The notes: generated from the sequence alone by a model not told the origin. A DNA stretch of 64,000 nucleotides from Syngnathus acus (GCF_901709675.1 NC_051100.1:11008786-11072785); one strand, 5' to 3'. Shown: positions 1-12,799, counted from the stretch's first letter. A program made the numbers and translations.

Positions 1-147
1 GATGTCCTGTTATTAACTATATCCTATTGTCTCTACCCCCCCCCCCGACCCCCCGTATGTCCCCACCCTTTTTATTCCCTGTAAAGCGTCTTTGGGTCAT
101 TGAAAAGCGCTATATAAATTAAATGAATTATTATTATTATTATTACC
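1..147 (+). mobile_element. 3' tail of a teleost L2/CR1-type LINE or derived SINE
   Basis: The stretch 'gaaaagcgctatataaatt' followed by an (ATT)n tail at about 128-146 is the usual 3' end of fish L2-type retroelements. Only the tail lies in the window and no reverse transcriptase is seen. The C-rich run at 39-54 precedes it. Family name is from recognition only. Confidence 0.6.
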
Positions 148-1015
148 CTCAACAAAATGCTTGATTCTTTCCGCCCAGCACCAATAAAAAATAGATTCCC
201 CAAATACTGTTAGAGGTTATAAAAACAAACATCGTTTCTCCCTCTCGACGCCGCAGGCCTAAAAAATGCGCTGAAGTACGGATACAAGAAAACAAATATG
301 AAACTCCGGGGGGGCGTACAGGGTCATCACCCGAGCGCTTGACAATTCGCCACTACATCATTTTGTCGGCTCCTGGAATGATTGCGGACACTTGTTTAAC
401 TATCGGATCATTAAAAAGAAAAAACAAACTGCCGATCGTGCAATAAAAAGCAAGCGATTAACTTTGTTTGCGTTGGCTGCCGCTTACAGAGCGGACTGGT
501 CGTGGAATAACGTCACATGGACAAGTGGCCATGCAAACTCACGCATCTTTTAATCGCTCACATCCCGGATGTGCATTGCTCCTTAATTTCCTGGTTCAAA
601 CTCTTTGTGTGTTGACACGACTTTTATTGATCTCTGGTCTCTGTATAAAACCATAAATCTGAATCTGTCAAGTGCACATGGCTGGCCTTGAAAGGAGCCT
701 CTCTCATCCGTCCGTGCTCTCGGGTCTCGGGGATGAGCGTGCTACTCGTATTCGCTGTTTATCTCTAAGCTTGGGGCTAATACAATCGCTCTCAGCTCTG
801 TTTAAATAGCCTGAAGGGCCTTCAAGAAGTTGACGTTCAAAAAGCCAGATAAGCCAGGGATGCGAGCATACTTTCTGTCATTCCAGTGAATACAATTAGA
901 TTTGACATACAATTTTGCGTTGAAATGTACTTCATCTTGTTGAGCTTTGGTAAGGGGAGCCCCTGTTTGTCTGTGATTAAAGGGGAAGTCAACTCGAAAA
1001 TCTTCCGTGTAATAT
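148..1015. other. Non-coding stretch, no feature recognised
   Basis: AT-rich unique-looking DNA. The short open frames here have no recognisable domain and no splice context. I see no RNA gene. Confidence 0.5.
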
Positions 1016-1376
1016 GTTTTGTGCGGCCCAACTAGTCGAAACACAGTGTTCTGATGAATGCGTCGTTTGAGGAATATGAATTAAACAGGCAAAATTCACC
1101 CGTTTTTATCCATCTCAGTGGGTGGCCATTTTGCCACTTGCCGTCAACAGGAAATGACATCACAGTTGCCAGTCACAACCAATCACGGCTCGCCATTTTC
1201 TTTTCGACTGAGCCGTGATTGGTTGTGACCTAAGAACCAGCAACTGTGATGTAACTTTCAGTTGATCGAAAGTGGCAAAATGGCCGCCCGGCTGAATTTT
1301 GCTGCTTAACTCATATTCCATATTCCAAAGCAATATTAACCTGAACGACGTGTTTGGATTCGTGGGGTCACACACA
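1016..1376. mobile_element. Fold-back (long inverted repeat) MITE
   Basis: Two imperfect arms face each other around about 1195-1215. The left arm contains 'tcacaaccaatcacggctc' (1172 on) and 'ggccattttgccactt' (1122 on); the right arm has their reverse complements at about 1211-1229 and 1270-1285. Weaker similarity continues outward ('ggaatatgaatt' against 'catattcc', and the cggccc/gggtca flanks), giving roughly 350 bp. No coding capacity. The type is common in teleosts; exact ends and target duplication are not clear. Confidence 0.65.
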
Positions 1377-4300
1377 ACATATAATGAAAACGTTACAGTT
1401 GCATTCCCTATTACTATCTTCTCCTAATAATTTAGCAAGTCATCATACAAATAATGTGACCAAATGAAGTGCAACATCATGACACTCATGAAACCATTCT
1501 GAAGCAAAGAAATATATATACACGTATATATATTATTGCAAGTTAATAACAATTACGTAATTTCATTTTCTTTTCTAAAAGTTTGGCAACACTTTGCGCC
1601 ACCTGAAGTTGATCACACCAGAGGGAGAGCGTTCAGTTGAAGGTGCAATTTGGTTTCGCGAGAATGATTTCTATGGCTCGGCCGCCCACGTCGTCTCCTC
1701 GGATGTTGTAGCTTCCCACTCATATTAGCCACATACATGCATACATTAACAGCCGGCATCCTCATCACTCTCCATCCTGCTAATGTCGCTGTCAGTCGCG
1801 GCGGATGGCGACTATTACGCGCCACAGATCATCAGTCAGTGGCCCACGTAAATACTGGCACTTTTATGATGCCGCGAATTAGCCCGCCGGTGATTTAGCT
1901 AGCGAGCGCCTCTCGTGTTTAGACATAGCCTTCAAGCGTGATCTGATGGATTGCTGTCCTGATATTTTCCTATTTGTGTCTTCATGTTTAGTCTTCATCG
2001 CCCCCTGCTGGCCTGGATGTATTCTTTTGCTTCCTTTCTTCCTTGGCTGCAGATCAATTACTTTATCATTCAAGCCCCATTAAACAGCCATCCCATCATA
2101 TATAAAATATAATTGACGGCTATAAACTTTGCGAGGCCACCGGAGAGCAAAGGCACCTGCTGAATACAGAGTCGAAAGAGGCCCGTCTCGCTAATTGTAC
2201 AGGATATTTATGCGTGCATGTCTCCTAAGTGTCTTTTAATACCTGCGTGTTTAAATCTATAGTAATAACAGCGAGGGCAGGAAAATTACTTTTGCACATC
2301 ATCATATTGCTCCTTATAGAAATAGCGCTTTAATGGGAAGTGTTAAAGGCTCCAAATTGTTTAGCATGTTTTATTCTTTCTAGTACCCCAGGCCCAAACG
2401 TTTTGATGAACAATTTTACAATTCAATATTGTTGTTGTTTACTCAAAAATAAAACGTGACCTTAAGCAGGCTGTCTCAATAGAGCAGTTTGAATGTAGAC
2501 TGGTTTCAGTATCAGCCAATTTATAGTGGAAGGTCAGAGCGGCCGCGAGTAATAATAGCAGAGCACTAAGCGGGAATTCAAGTGCTGCAGTGCACTGAAG
2601 ATGCTGCGTTAGCAAGGACGCCGAGTATTGATCACGTAGAGGAGGAGTCATCATTTGAGCCCAAAGTCCTCTTGCTTTTAGCACTGAGGTTTCTTTGAAA
2701 TGTAAAGTTCCTTAAATAGAAGTTATTTATTTATTTATTATTGCTTAATTAGTGTGCTGCATGGGATGTTCTTTAATTGCAACCACAGACAAATATACTG
2801 TACTCAAAGTTAACTAATTAGTCAAATTCATTTTTCAAAGTTAACAGTGACAACTCGACATGTTATATGCTAGTTTCATATTAATTACAAGTCTGTCTGT
2901 TGCATTTGACAGCTCCGTCAAATATTTTATTTAATGTTGCTTAGCCCGCATTCTGCGTGTTGTTTAGATATATCTTTTTCTTTTTGGAGCCTCCATAGCA
3001 GATTTAGCCTGCGGCGGCGGCGACGTGGTATTCATGCTAGTTTTCACAGGATGAGCTTTGAGATGAGATGAGAGCCTTGGAGAATTGGGGAATGGAATTT
3101 AAAAGCTATTTTAGGCGGCGGTTTCAGGTACAGTCACGTCACCTGGGTTTGACATTATTGGAGGAAATGGGACGGAACCCCCACCAGTGCTAGATATGCA
3201 TGGGGGGGGCAGCAAAGTGAGGCGTGAGGAACTCTTTGAGGTGCTGGAGGTCGACGTACAGTCAGATGTACATTTGCTGGGGAATGCTGGAATTCCCGAT
3301 AATCGCTTTGTGTGAAGCCTCGCGTCTCGTTTCAAGAGGCCTCTCCTCATGCTCAAGCGTGTTTACTCTCCAGCGAGCATGCTCCCCCACCCCCCTCCCA
3401 ACCTCCCGCCTTCCCCTCGCCTCTCCGGCGTGCCTCCAATCGGCGCACGTTTGCGCTTCCTTTTAAGGAGTCGTCGCCCGTTGCCCGTTACCGACACGTG
3501 TGTAGCATCTGCGCCGGCAGACGTGCATTCACCCGAAGGCCCCACAAAGGCTCAGGCGGAGGAATTAGACGGTTGGTATTTCAAAGTTTGGATTGAGCCA
3601 TCAGGCGGCCGACAGCGTTCCACCTTGACGTGTGACCGTAAAAGAAACTTGGGCCTAATTTATAATGCAGCCGCTTTTGGTTTTGAAGCGGACGCCAGGT
3701 ATGCGCTGGCCTTTGTCCAACTGCAGATTTACTGTAAGAGGAAGAAAGAAAGATTGGAAGCAAAATCATCTTCAAGCGTTTTGCTTTGACATTGCCGTTT
3801 TTCTTCCACACGCTGGATGTTTTTCTTCCCGTGACACACACACGCGCGCACACACACGCATGTCTCAATATAGTGGAGTGCCATGTCTAAAGAGTTCCAG
3901 CAGCTTGTTGCTCTGGCTGTCAGCAGCCGAGACCCACCGCAGAGGCGAGGATGTGTGTGAAGCTGCTCCAAACACATCCGCCACTCACATTTCTCTTCTC
4001 ACCTTGAAATCCAAATCACACCGGCAACAAGGACCAAGGAACACTTGAAGGTCCCATTTGAAAATGTTTGGTCACAAGAGGTCAAAAAGCAAATGGTGTG
4101 ACGAAGTTTAAAAAGCAGTTATGAGTATTTTAATTCTATTCTTGAAACCGCTTTTGGCGGGATTCCTTTGGCGAACATCCCTGCCACCCGACGTAACCTC
4201 TCACTCTCATGAATATGATTATTATTCCAGTTCCCCGCATTGTTTGGGCAGCGCAGCCAGTCCCCGTCAAGCCGCCGTCTGTTCCTGGAGCGGTCGCTTG

Positions 4301-5504
4301 CCAGAGCGAGAAGCCGCTCTGCTCTGCTAAGCTGGATTGCAGCAGCGGCAAGTCACCTCAATAAAAGAGCAACTCCTGCTTGCCCGGGATCATAAAGGGG
4401 AATAAACAAGGTTAGGCGGAATAATTATGCTGAGCCGCTTCCTGGCATGACTTTGTCGGCCCAGCACACAAAGCAATCCCTTCGAGGTCACGTATTGCTC
4501 AGTCTGACTCCAAAAGCGTTGCCATACGTGACGTTGCGCTCCCGCTAGCAACATTTGACAATAACCCGAGGTGAGCTGCGGTTTGTGCGCGGACCGAAAT
4601 ATCTGAAAACTTGCAAATGCGGTGTTAAATAAATGATGCGTTACGCAACGTTTTATGCACGCTTGCCGCGGGTTGGCGTGGAAACCAAATGTGTGAACTG
4701 AAAATAAATAAACTTCACTCTGCCATTTTGTTGATGGCCAAGTTCGGCTCACGACAACATGGAGGGGGGGGGGCAATGCCAGCTCTGCCAGTGAATTAGT
4801 TTTCTTCCAACAAATGTATCACTTTTTTGAACCTGAAAATGTATTAACTTTCCCTCATACAGTACATAATTATGCTTAACTCATTCACTGCCATTGACGG
4901 CTATAGACGTCAAATATAAATTTTGACTGAGCTGGCCGTATTATGAGGTGCAAAAACAGTCATGCTAAAATCTTGCTCTGTCATTCAAGTTTGTAGTACT
5001 AGCTATCTTATTTATGATCTTATTAGCAGAAGTAATGCAAAAGTAAATTAGGGAATATTGCACAACATTGCAAAGTGGCACACCTTAGCATAGCACGGAA
5101 TATTCCTCCACTTGAACTTTTGGTTTTCCTCCGGTTTGACACCCAACTCCCCCTCCCCTAGTTGTGTAATGTGTTTGTTGAATCCCCGCAGAGTACTCTC
5201 CAAAACACGCTGCGCTAAGAGCCTCCTTAACAGGCTACTGAGGCGAAGCCTGCCACTTTTCCGCTAGGGTGCGAGCCACGGACTCTCGTTTGCAAGTGCT
5301 AATTGCAAAGTGATTAATGGCTCCCATTCACAATTCGTGCCGTCATGACTCTTAACTCTCCCTTGAGGTACTAGACCAATATATTCCAAATGGGAACATT
5401 TAGTAAATTTTCTTTAGAACGCACCGACAGCACCAATTCACGAAACAAAGAGACTGAATGCTTTAGCGTTGTGAGAAATTTTGGGCTTGACCCCTCCCTC
5501 TTGC
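1377..5504. other. Non-coding intergenic stretch with minor simple repeats
   Basis: No exon with conserved protein similarity was found. A CA/CG dinucleotide run lies at about 3834-3860. The segment from about 4878 ('actcattcactgccattgac' and following) resembles a dispersed teleost repeat. Open frames near 3.3-3.9 kb are low-complexity and overlap each other in several frames, which argues against a gene. Confidence 0.5.
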
Positions 5505-5750
5505 AGCGTGAAGGTGCAGCAGTGCACATAAAGGCACGGATGAGAGACTTTGACGTGGATGACTGGCCTGTGCAGTCCTGACCTCAACTTGATATAACAC
5601 CTTTGGGATAAGATGGAAAGCCAGGCCTTCTCGCCCAAAAACACAAATTCACTTCTGGGGAAATGGGCCAAACTTTCAATCAAGCCACGCTCAAAACCTT
5701 CCAGGAAGCCTTTCCGGAAGGAACTGCCTTATAGCGGATTTATTCTAATT
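5505..5750 (+). mobile_element. Degenerate Tc1-like transposase fragment
   Basis: The plus strand keeps decayed versions of Tc1 transposase 3' landmarks: 'gactggcctgtgcagtcctg' (the WPxQSPDL region), 'aacacctttgggataagatg' (EHLWDxx region), 'gccaggccttctcgcc' and a terminal 'ccttccaggaagcc'. Frameshifts and stops break it. It belongs to a different Tc1 family from the element at 15.6 kb. No inverted terminal repeats were identified. Confidence 0.6.
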
Positions 5751-7337
5751 AAGAGTCAAACTGCTCAATCAGGACTGACACAATCTGCAATTGAAAATGA
5801 AACAGACGAGACGGCTGTAACCAATCAGGCGGGCCGCGGGGATTTGGCGCACAGACGGAACCTCTCAGCTTTTATTTTCACACGGACGTTGCGGGTCTGA
5901 GAGGGAAAATCCTCTCAAGCCACAAATGTTATAATAGTTACAAGCGGGATTTAGTCAAAGATGAAAGCAACCGATAAGCTTTGCGCAGGCCGACGATTTA
6001 ACTGTTCCCCCGTTGAGACAGCTCGAGGGATGGAGCAAGCAGATGGTTTCCCCTCCGGGCTTGTAATCAGCCTGCTTGCGAAATTCGGGTTAGCGGTCCG
6101 GTATGTCAGCGCAGCTCTTGGTTTGTAGCCGTTGCTGAGCAGCAGAAGCTTCGCCTTCCAATGTCCCTACTTAAATCTTTCTCAATGAAAATCTGTCACC
6201 TTCAAGAGCCAACTCGGATTATCTGCGCTCAGCCGCAGCAAATCCATCTTCTTCCGCGTTGGCTGCTTCTTGTCAGCGGCGAGTACCTGACACGTGGCCT
6301 CGCGCTGTTGCGCAAGCCCTTGTCCCTGTGTGCGAAGGCTTAATTGCGATCTCTCGAGAGATGGAGTCCTGTGTAAACTTAGTTTTGCCATGCGATGTTA
6401 CCACTTTGTCAAGATTGAATTTTTCGGGGCAACACTGAGGTCTACTGGAAGAGAGAAGCCACATGCTAACTTCCAACACTACCGCTATGGCTTTTCACAT
6501 CTTGTGTTAGCATTGAGCTAGCACCTTTCCTTTAGAAAAAAAAAACCTTTAGTTGAACCTTAAAATAACAAATGTTGAATTCTCGTGTGTCGTGTCAGTT
6601 TGACAGACAACCTCAACGACAAACATCTTTCAGTTTTTAGTCAGATACGATAAATGTTTGTACTTAATAAATAAACAATCCACTTGTTTGTTTCACCAAA
6701 GCTTGTCGGCGCATGTTTCGCTGCAATGAGATTGGTCAAAAAAGTAAGTTGGCCTCTGGTATTTACACTGAGCAATCCTTCCTTGGCAGTCTTGACAATA
6801 AAGCGACGTTTTGAGACATTTATGAGGCCGCAAATGTCTCGGTCGAGCGGTTCCGATGCCCTGCTGGATGTCACAGATGGTGAGTTTGCAGCAACAAGCT
6901 TTCACCTCCGCTATATTTACTATCCTCCTGAGGTTGATTTCAAAGTGCTCAAAAAGGAGCTTGATGTAGAAGTTGAAGACGCTCCCATCCTTTGTATAAT
7001 CTTGCATTAGCGCTCGACGCGTCTGCACGGAGGCTAATCAGCTACGCGGTCACGCTACGGTGAAAGTGAATCAATTTATCTTTGAAATATTCATCTCATT
7101 AGTGGAGCTGTGATGCTCAAGCGCACATTTAACGCTCATTTCTCGCTGCTTATGTTGCTGATAAATCGTTAGATGGATCTCTTATTGCGCTCAAATATAG
7201 TACATGGATTTACTTATTTACATTTAATTTCCCTTTCATTTACATAGCGTAGTGATGCGTTGCTGGGCCAAGCATTTTCTTCCACAGAGATTTTTGATGA
7301 TTTTTATCTGTTTAATCAAATATATATGAAGTCACAT
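5751..7337. other. Non-coding stretch, no feature recognised
   Basis: Mixed-composition DNA without recognisable exons or RNA genes. Overlapping frames at 6.69-7.03 kb on both strands have no family resemblance and are treated as chance. Confidence 0.45.
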
Positions 7338-7338
7338 C

Positions 7339-7636
7339 CCGTATTTTCCGCACTATAAGGCGCACCTGAAATCCTCCAATTTTCTCAAAAGCCGACAGTG
7401 CGCCTTATAATCAGGTGCGCCTTATATATGGACCAATATTGAGCAGGCGTGTCCAAAGTCCGGCCCGCGGGCCAAATGTATATATCTTATATATGGACAA
7501 AGTTTTAAAATGGGCCATTCGTTGAAGGTGCGCCTTATAATCCGGTGCGCCTTATATATGGACAAAGTTTTAAAATGGGCCATTCATTGAAGGTGCGCCT
7601 TATAATCCGGTGCGCCTTATAGTGCAGAAAATACGG
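7339..7636 (+). mobile_element. MITE of the 'actataaggcgcacc' family, copy 1
   Basis: The ends are near-perfect inverted repeats beginning CCGTATTTTCCGC and ending in its complement, followed inward by ACTATAAGGCGCACC. The right flank is TA and the left flank TC, consistent with a mutated TA target duplication as in Tc1/mariner-type MITEs. The interior holds two copies of a 'ggacaaagttttaaaatggg' unit and, at about 7447-7480, a stretch (caggcgtgtccaaagtccgg and on) resembling a hAT terminus. A second copy in reverse orientation lies at 60475-60781. Confidence 0.8.
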
Positions 7637-7917
7637 TACTTAAATTTATACTTGAAGTGCATTTCACAGGATAACAAATGACACCACATTAAACATCACA
7701 ACTTGCTTCGAATCCCTTTTTATTTTTTGTGGGATGGGTGGCTCAATTTATTGCAAACACCAAATTTGTTGCCATGACAACTGGGACAGTACCCAGGCTA
7801 GCAAAGAAGGAAATGGCTACTCAGCATTGTCAACCCATCAGCCTTGTCGCTTTTCAGTGTTTAGAAACTTTTCGCAACTATTTTGCGGTGCTTTGAAAAC
7901 CTTTGGGCAATCTGAGA

Positions 7918-7951
7918 CCCCCCCCCCCCCCCCCCCCCCCCCAAAAAAAAA
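7918..7951 (+). repeat. Poly-C (25) followed by poly-A (9)
   Basis: An uninterrupted run of C from 7918 to 7942 is followed directly by nine A. Such runs are length-unstable and may be mis-sized in the assembly. Confidence 0.9.
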
Positions 7952-8722
7952 GCATGAGAAGTTCAGTCTTCCCTTCTGGGACTGCCAATGACTCACGCTG
8001 GCCTCCGCGACCTCATCGCTATCCGTTGCTAGATGAGCAAGGATGCAGTGAATAAATCTTTTTTAGCCCGATGAAGTGAAAGAGGCTAATTTCCCTGGTC
8101 CACCTGAAGATCTGTCACAAGAAAGTGGTTTGGAATCGCTGTACGAGGTTGTCATGGTGCGAGCATACACAAATGGGTGTCTTGTCAACAAGTGATGAAT
8201 TAAAGCGCATTTCCTGTTCTGCGCTCACTCGGCCATAATTTGCATCCTGTACGGTGGCAATTCCGTACGATTAACTCTGAATTAGCTTATGTAACACGTA
8301 CCACTTTAGAATGAACTTTTGAGATTTATTAACGAGTCTTCGGTCATTTAAGTGCTTATTTTCAACCCAGCAGCAAAAGTATGAAGTCTTTGAGAGCATT
8401 TTTTTACCTTAAAAAAAAAGAAAGAACTTGGCATCATATGACTTCATCACTGTTGATAGATTAGCGATGCTGTAAATAGAAACCTGCAGCCCAACGCCCA
8501 CTCGGTGACCTCGCTCGCTCGGATCGGTCCGACAAATGTCAGCAAAGGCGCTGGTGTTGCATCACCGTTAAATGAGTATCGATTTTGCCTCGTGTACCTG
8601 AATGTCCGGATTAACACAGTCAAGCGTGGACGGCCGCGCTGTAATAACGTCACACATGGAGTCTTGTTTGAACAGCATGGCCGTGCATTGGCTTGGCTCT
8701 GGGGATATTTACACTATACGAA

Positions 8723-8746
8723 GGGTGTGTGTGTGTATGTGTGTGC
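8723..8746 (+). repeat. TG microsatellite
   Basis: Short imperfect (TG)n run, interrupted once by 'tatg'. Confidence 0.8.
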
Positions 8747-9822
8747 CTGCGTGGCATATTGCTCACAAAGACATTACATTAGTCAGCAGATGTGTTTGTC
8801 CATCAGAAACATTTTGACAGTGATGAATCATTGTGTCTGCGTTAATTCTAGCACCGAAATAAATGGTAAGATGATAAATGTCTCGTTTGCAAATGAAGCA
8901 CGAATAAAAGTAGCGCTATCAAAAGTGTCAAATGAATAAGACATTTGACAGAAAAGTTTCCCCAGCCCTTTCAGAACATCTTGGGAATAATTTTGTACTT
9001 TTTAACAAGGTCCACATTGCCTCCAAAATCCATATTTTAAATGACAGAATGATCAAACGAAGAGATATTTCCCTTACATCCTCCTTTCCCATCTCCATTT
9101 CATCTCTGCTAATTCAAAGTATTCAGACATTTCTGCGAGAAATATTTTGCCACGTTCTCCAAATCCTCACTTACGTACGTAAGTCACAATTCCGAGCTCA
9201 GATGACTTGAAAACAACCAACAACAAGTCCGTCTTGTTCTCCAAATGGAAATAATCCACAGCAGGACTTTGTGCAATTACCGCAGTCGGATCGCTGAATC
9301 TTAAAATGTGACAGTTGCTAGTCGTCATTTTCTTAGCATCGCCTCTGAATTAACCCGTCAGAACGTGAAAGCGTAAAGAGACACAGCGTTTAATGTTCCT
9401 CTAACGGCAAGCTATCCTTCTTGTGATTTTACCTCCAGATGGGAACCCGTTTCCTATTTGTCTTCTTTTCCCACATCTTCTGCGTCCGCCAGCCTTCCTC
9501 CAAGAGGCAGATCAGGGTAGCTCCCATCTTCACCCCGACACTTTTTAATCCAATTAAAAACATGGTTAACATGCACAAGTGCGCGTTAGTGTCAAACGGG
9601 CTTTGTTTTATTTTCAAATTTGCTTTCTTTTGAGACCTTTTCAAAATAGTTTCTTGATGCCTTTTGGTCTCGATATACAATAAATATGTGAGTCTAAGGG
9701 AGCTCTAAACAAGAAGTCAGCACCACCCTGAGAGCTTCTTCTTTGGGCTATTTGGGTTCTTTACCTGCTCGGTGGGAGCGCTCTCAGCTCCAAATGCCTT
9801 TTCCCAGTGGGGTAACATGCCC

Positions 9823-9865
9823 TGTGTGTGTGTGTGCGTGCGTGTGTGTGTGCGCGCACGCACAA
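9823..9865 (+). repeat. TG/CG alternating microsatellite
   Basis: About 40 bp of alternating purine-pyrimidine sequence, (TG)n grading into (CG)n, a potential Z-DNA-forming tract. Confidence 0.8.
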
Positions 9866-10881
9866 CTGGTATGTGTGATAGATAGTGCTATTGGGATGTG
9901 CGTTTTTTTTTGGGTATAATTTGCATTTGTGTGTAGAGCTTGCATGGCTGGATTCCGTCACGTCTTTGTCACCAAGGCTGCCTGGCATATTATTCATAAT
10001 TAAAAAACATTTTCAGGTTTCCGACTAATATGTGATGAATGAGGATGCATGTTTGCTTTGCTTGAGCAAAGCGATGTGAGATCAGCTCTCAGTACACCTG
10101 CTGGGCAGCTCATGCGATAAACACCAAACAAAACTGCCATCAAACGTTTTGCATGAAAGGCACAAACTTTTGAATGCAAAAAGTAATTACAAGACGACTC
10201 TCCTTATCTATCATCCAATTATCCAGAAATGGCTTTGACAGAAAAAGCAAGATCTTGTTTTGCTTGGGCTTCCTTAAGTGACCCTACAACTAAATTGCAA
10301 ACGCCACTTGTGAGCCATTAGTAGTCAAGGCTTTCATTGGGTGCCTTTTAGTGCCCGCATAGCACGCCTCTGTCTCAGAATCAAAAATACGGACGGATAA
10401 GACTCGTATCGACTCTTCTTAAGTGAATCGACGTAGACACAAGTTGAGCAACTATACTTTGGAGGGGCGGGCAGACGGTCGAATAGATGGACAGATAGAG
10501 TACTAGGGTACCACCACTGGTATGCAGGCTCCCTCTAGTGGTATGCAAAAGAATCACTGCCCGAGTACGATTAAATTGTATTTAACTTCGAAGGTAAATG
10601 CATTTAATTGTAATCTTTAAAGATGTTTATTTTTAGACATTTATTGAAGTAGATTTTTTTTAACTTTATCGTGCAAGACATTGTTTTATTATTTCCCTAT
10701 CTTGTGTCAGTGTTAACGTTCCAACTGCGCATAATGTTATAGTGGCTCATAATGCTAATAAATAAAATTACTTTTGAAGAATTCGCTCTTTATTTCATAT
10801 GGATGATGAAATAAACCGTGTTAAGATGTAATCATGTTCTATGTATAAGATGTTTCTTACATCTGTGTTTTTGTTCATCAG

Positions 10882-10897
10882 AACATGCCAGGACACA
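10882..10897 (+). other. chrm3: 5' UTR tail between acceptor and chrm3 start
   Basis: Sixteen bases separate the candidate acceptor AG (10880-10881, after a T-rich tract) from the ATG. Muscarinic genes typically carry such a splice site just before a single coding exon. The bases before the ATG (gacaca) give A at -3, and +4 is A, an adequate start context. Confidence 0.6.
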
Positions 10898-12799
10898 ATG
10901 ACCTCCAACAGCACAGACTCTTCCGGTCTCTTCCTGATTCCCGACACCTTCCCCGCAGCCGGTTTGTCCCAGCAGTCCAACTCCTTCCATCAAGCGGGGA
11001 CGGGACCCTGGTTGGTGCTTCACGTCACCACCCCGGGTGGCAATTCCTCTGCCGTGTTAAACTCCAGTCAATCACAAGATGGCAACGGGACATCGGCCCT
11101 GGATCCCCTGGGCGGGCACACGGTGTGGCAGGTGGTCCTCATCGTCCTGCTGACCGGAATGCTCTCGCTGGTCACCGTCATTGGAAACATCCTGGTGGTG
11201 GTGTCCTTCAAGGTCAACCGCCAACTGAAAACGGTCAATAACTACTTCCTGCTGAGCTTGGCAGTGGCTGACCTCATCATCGGGGTCATCTCCATGAACC
11301 TGTACACGGCCTATCTCGTGATGGATTACTGGGCTCTGGGGAACTGGGCTTGTGACCTGTGGTTGGCTATTGACTACGTGGCCAGCAACGCTTCAGTTAT
11401 GAACCTGCTGGTCATCAGCTTCGACCGCTACTTTTCGGTGACCAGGCCTCTGACTTACCGGGCCAAACGGACAACAAAGCGGGCCGGGGTCATGATCGGC
11501 CTGGCCTGGTTCGTTTCTCTGGTTTTGTGGGCCCCGGCCATCCTTCTGTGGCAGTACTTTGAGGGTCAAAGGACGGTGCCTCCCAATAAGTGCTATATTC
11601 AGTTCCTCCAGCAGCCCATCATCACCTTCTGTACGGCCATGGCGGCTTTCTACCTGCCCGTGACCATCATGAGTGTGCTCTACTGGCGGATTTACAAGGA
11701 GACGGAGAACCGCTCCAAAGAGTTAGCCGGGCTGCAGGGTTCGGGGGCCCGCGCCGGAGGCAGCAGCGGGATAGCGGCAAGAAATGGCAACGCCACGGTG
11801 GACAGAGCCCGTTTTGTGCGTCAAACCGGGAGCTCCAGAAGTTGCAACAGCTACGAGCTGACAAGGTTGTCGCAAAGGAAGAACGCCTGCCGGGAGTTGG
11901 TTAGCCGCCTGCACTGCTGGCCCGGGGTCCGATCCTGGAGACCCGGCAGCATCCGTCAAGGAGAGAGGGACCCAGACCAGAGCAGCACAGACAGCTGGAA
12001 CAACAATGACAACGCTGTTTCGCTGGACCAGTCGGGCTCGTCGGATGACGAAGACTGCGGCGGGAGAGACGGCCACACCATTTTCTCCATCGTCCTCAGC
12101 CTGCCCGGCATAAAAGCGGCTGTCAACTCCCAGCTCACCTCCTGCGAGGACTTGGAGGAAGCCTCGGAACAGGACCCGCTAAGGGGGGCGGAGTTCAACA
12201 GACGCGGCCTTGCTGCCGGTGCGGCCGGCAGTCCTGACGGAACTGATCGCTCCGAAGCGAGCTACCACCAACGCTTCTGTTCACGCAGCAACGCGTCGGC
12301 ACCGACCGAGCGGGCCGCCTCCGACTCGGGTTGTCCGGACGACGCGGCGGCGGCCCCCGACTCCCGCACCACCGGCACCAAATCCGTTCCCATGTCCTTC
12401 AAAGAGGCGGCAATGGCCAAGCGCTTTGCGGCCCGAGCTCGGACTCAGATCTCCAAGAGAAAGCGAATGTCCATAGTGAAGGAGAAGAAGGCCGCTCAGA
12501 CGCTCAGCGCCATTCTCTTTGCCTTCATCATCACGTGGACGCCGTACAACATCATGGTCCTGATCAACGCCTTCAGCAAAGCGTCCATTCCTAACACGCT
12601 GTGGGCGGTGGGCTACTGGCTCTGCTATGTCAACAGCACCGTCAACCCCATGTGCTACGCGCTGTGCAACAAGACCTTCCGGACCACCTTTAAGATGATC
12701 CTGCTCTGCCGCTGGGACCGGAAGAAGCGCCGGAAGCTGCAGTTCCAGCAGAGGCCGTCTGTGGTCTTCCACAGAAGGATTCCCAGAGAGTCCACGTAG
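10898..12799 (+). CDS. chrm3: Muscarinic acetylcholine receptor M3
   Basis: 633-residue class A GPCR, an acetylcholine receptor that couples to Gq/11 and phospholipase C at the plasma membrane. The N-terminus has several N-glycosylation sequons (the first at N4-S-T). Seven membrane segments follow, with the ligand aspartate D159 in TM3, DRY at 176-178, WTPYN at 547-551 in TM6 and NPMCY at 583-587 in TM7. M3 rather than M1 or M5 is shown by [12 protein letters not shown] before TM1, GSSRSC and SWNNND in the third loop, and the C-terminal KKRRK...PSVVFHRR block. The coding region is intronless, as usual for the family. I start at 10898: human M3 begins with MT and the fish sequence MTSNST aligns there. 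A possible splice acceptor (ttgttcatcag) ends at 10881, so the open frame upstream to 10841 is intron. The third loop (about 268-527) is long and accounts for the length over human M3 (590). The teleost paralog (a or b) cannot be assigned. Confidence 0.96.
   Translation: MTSNSTDSSGLFLIPDTFPAAGLSQQSNSFHQAGTGPWLVLHVTTPGGNSSAVLNSSQSQDGNGTSALDPLGGHTVWQVVLIVLLTGMLSLVTVIGNILVVVSFKVNRQLKTVNNYFLLSLAVADLIIGVISMNLYTAYLVMDYWALGNWACDLWLAIDYVASNASVMNLLVISFDRYFSVTRPLTYRAKRTTKRAGVMIGLAWFVSLVLWAPAILLWQYFEGQRTVPPNKCYIQFLQQPIITFCTAMAAFYLPVTIMSVLYWRIYKETENRSKELAGLQGSGARAGGSSGIAARNGNATVDRARFVRQTGSSRSCNSYELTRLSQRKNACRELVSRLHCWPGVRSWRPGSIRQGERDPDQSSTDSWNNNDNAVSLDQSGSSDDEDCGGRDGHTIFSIVLSLPGIKAAVNSQLTSCEDLEEASEQDPLRGAEFNRRGLAAGAAGSPDGTDRSEASYHQRFCSRSNASAPTERAASDSGCPDDAAAAPDSRTTGTKSVPMSFKEAAMAKRFAARARTQISKRKRMSIVKEKKAAQTLSAILFAFIITWTPYNIMVLINAFSKASIPNTLWAVGYWLCYVNSTVNPMCYALCNKTFRTTFKMILLCRWDRKKRRKLQFQQRPSVVFHRRIPREST

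Larger units (their letters stand above)
7637..10881. other. Intergenic DNA upstream of chrm3
   Basis: Contains a C25-A9 homopolymer junction at 7918-7951, TG repeats near 8723 and 9823, and a likely dispersed repeat fragment around 10500-10600 with the recurrent motif 'ccctctagtgg'. Noncoding 5' exons of chrm3 may lie here or further upstream but none can be recognised from sequence alone. Confidence 0.45.

Noticed and set aside
3349-3789. 146-codon plus-strand frame upstream of chrm3
   Set aside because: No domain, overlaps several other open frames of similar length on both strands, proline/arginine-rich by composition, and no splice or start context.
12281-12772. 163-codon minus-strand frame opposite chrm3
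   Set aside because: Antisense to a GC-rich conserved receptor exon; no family resemblance.
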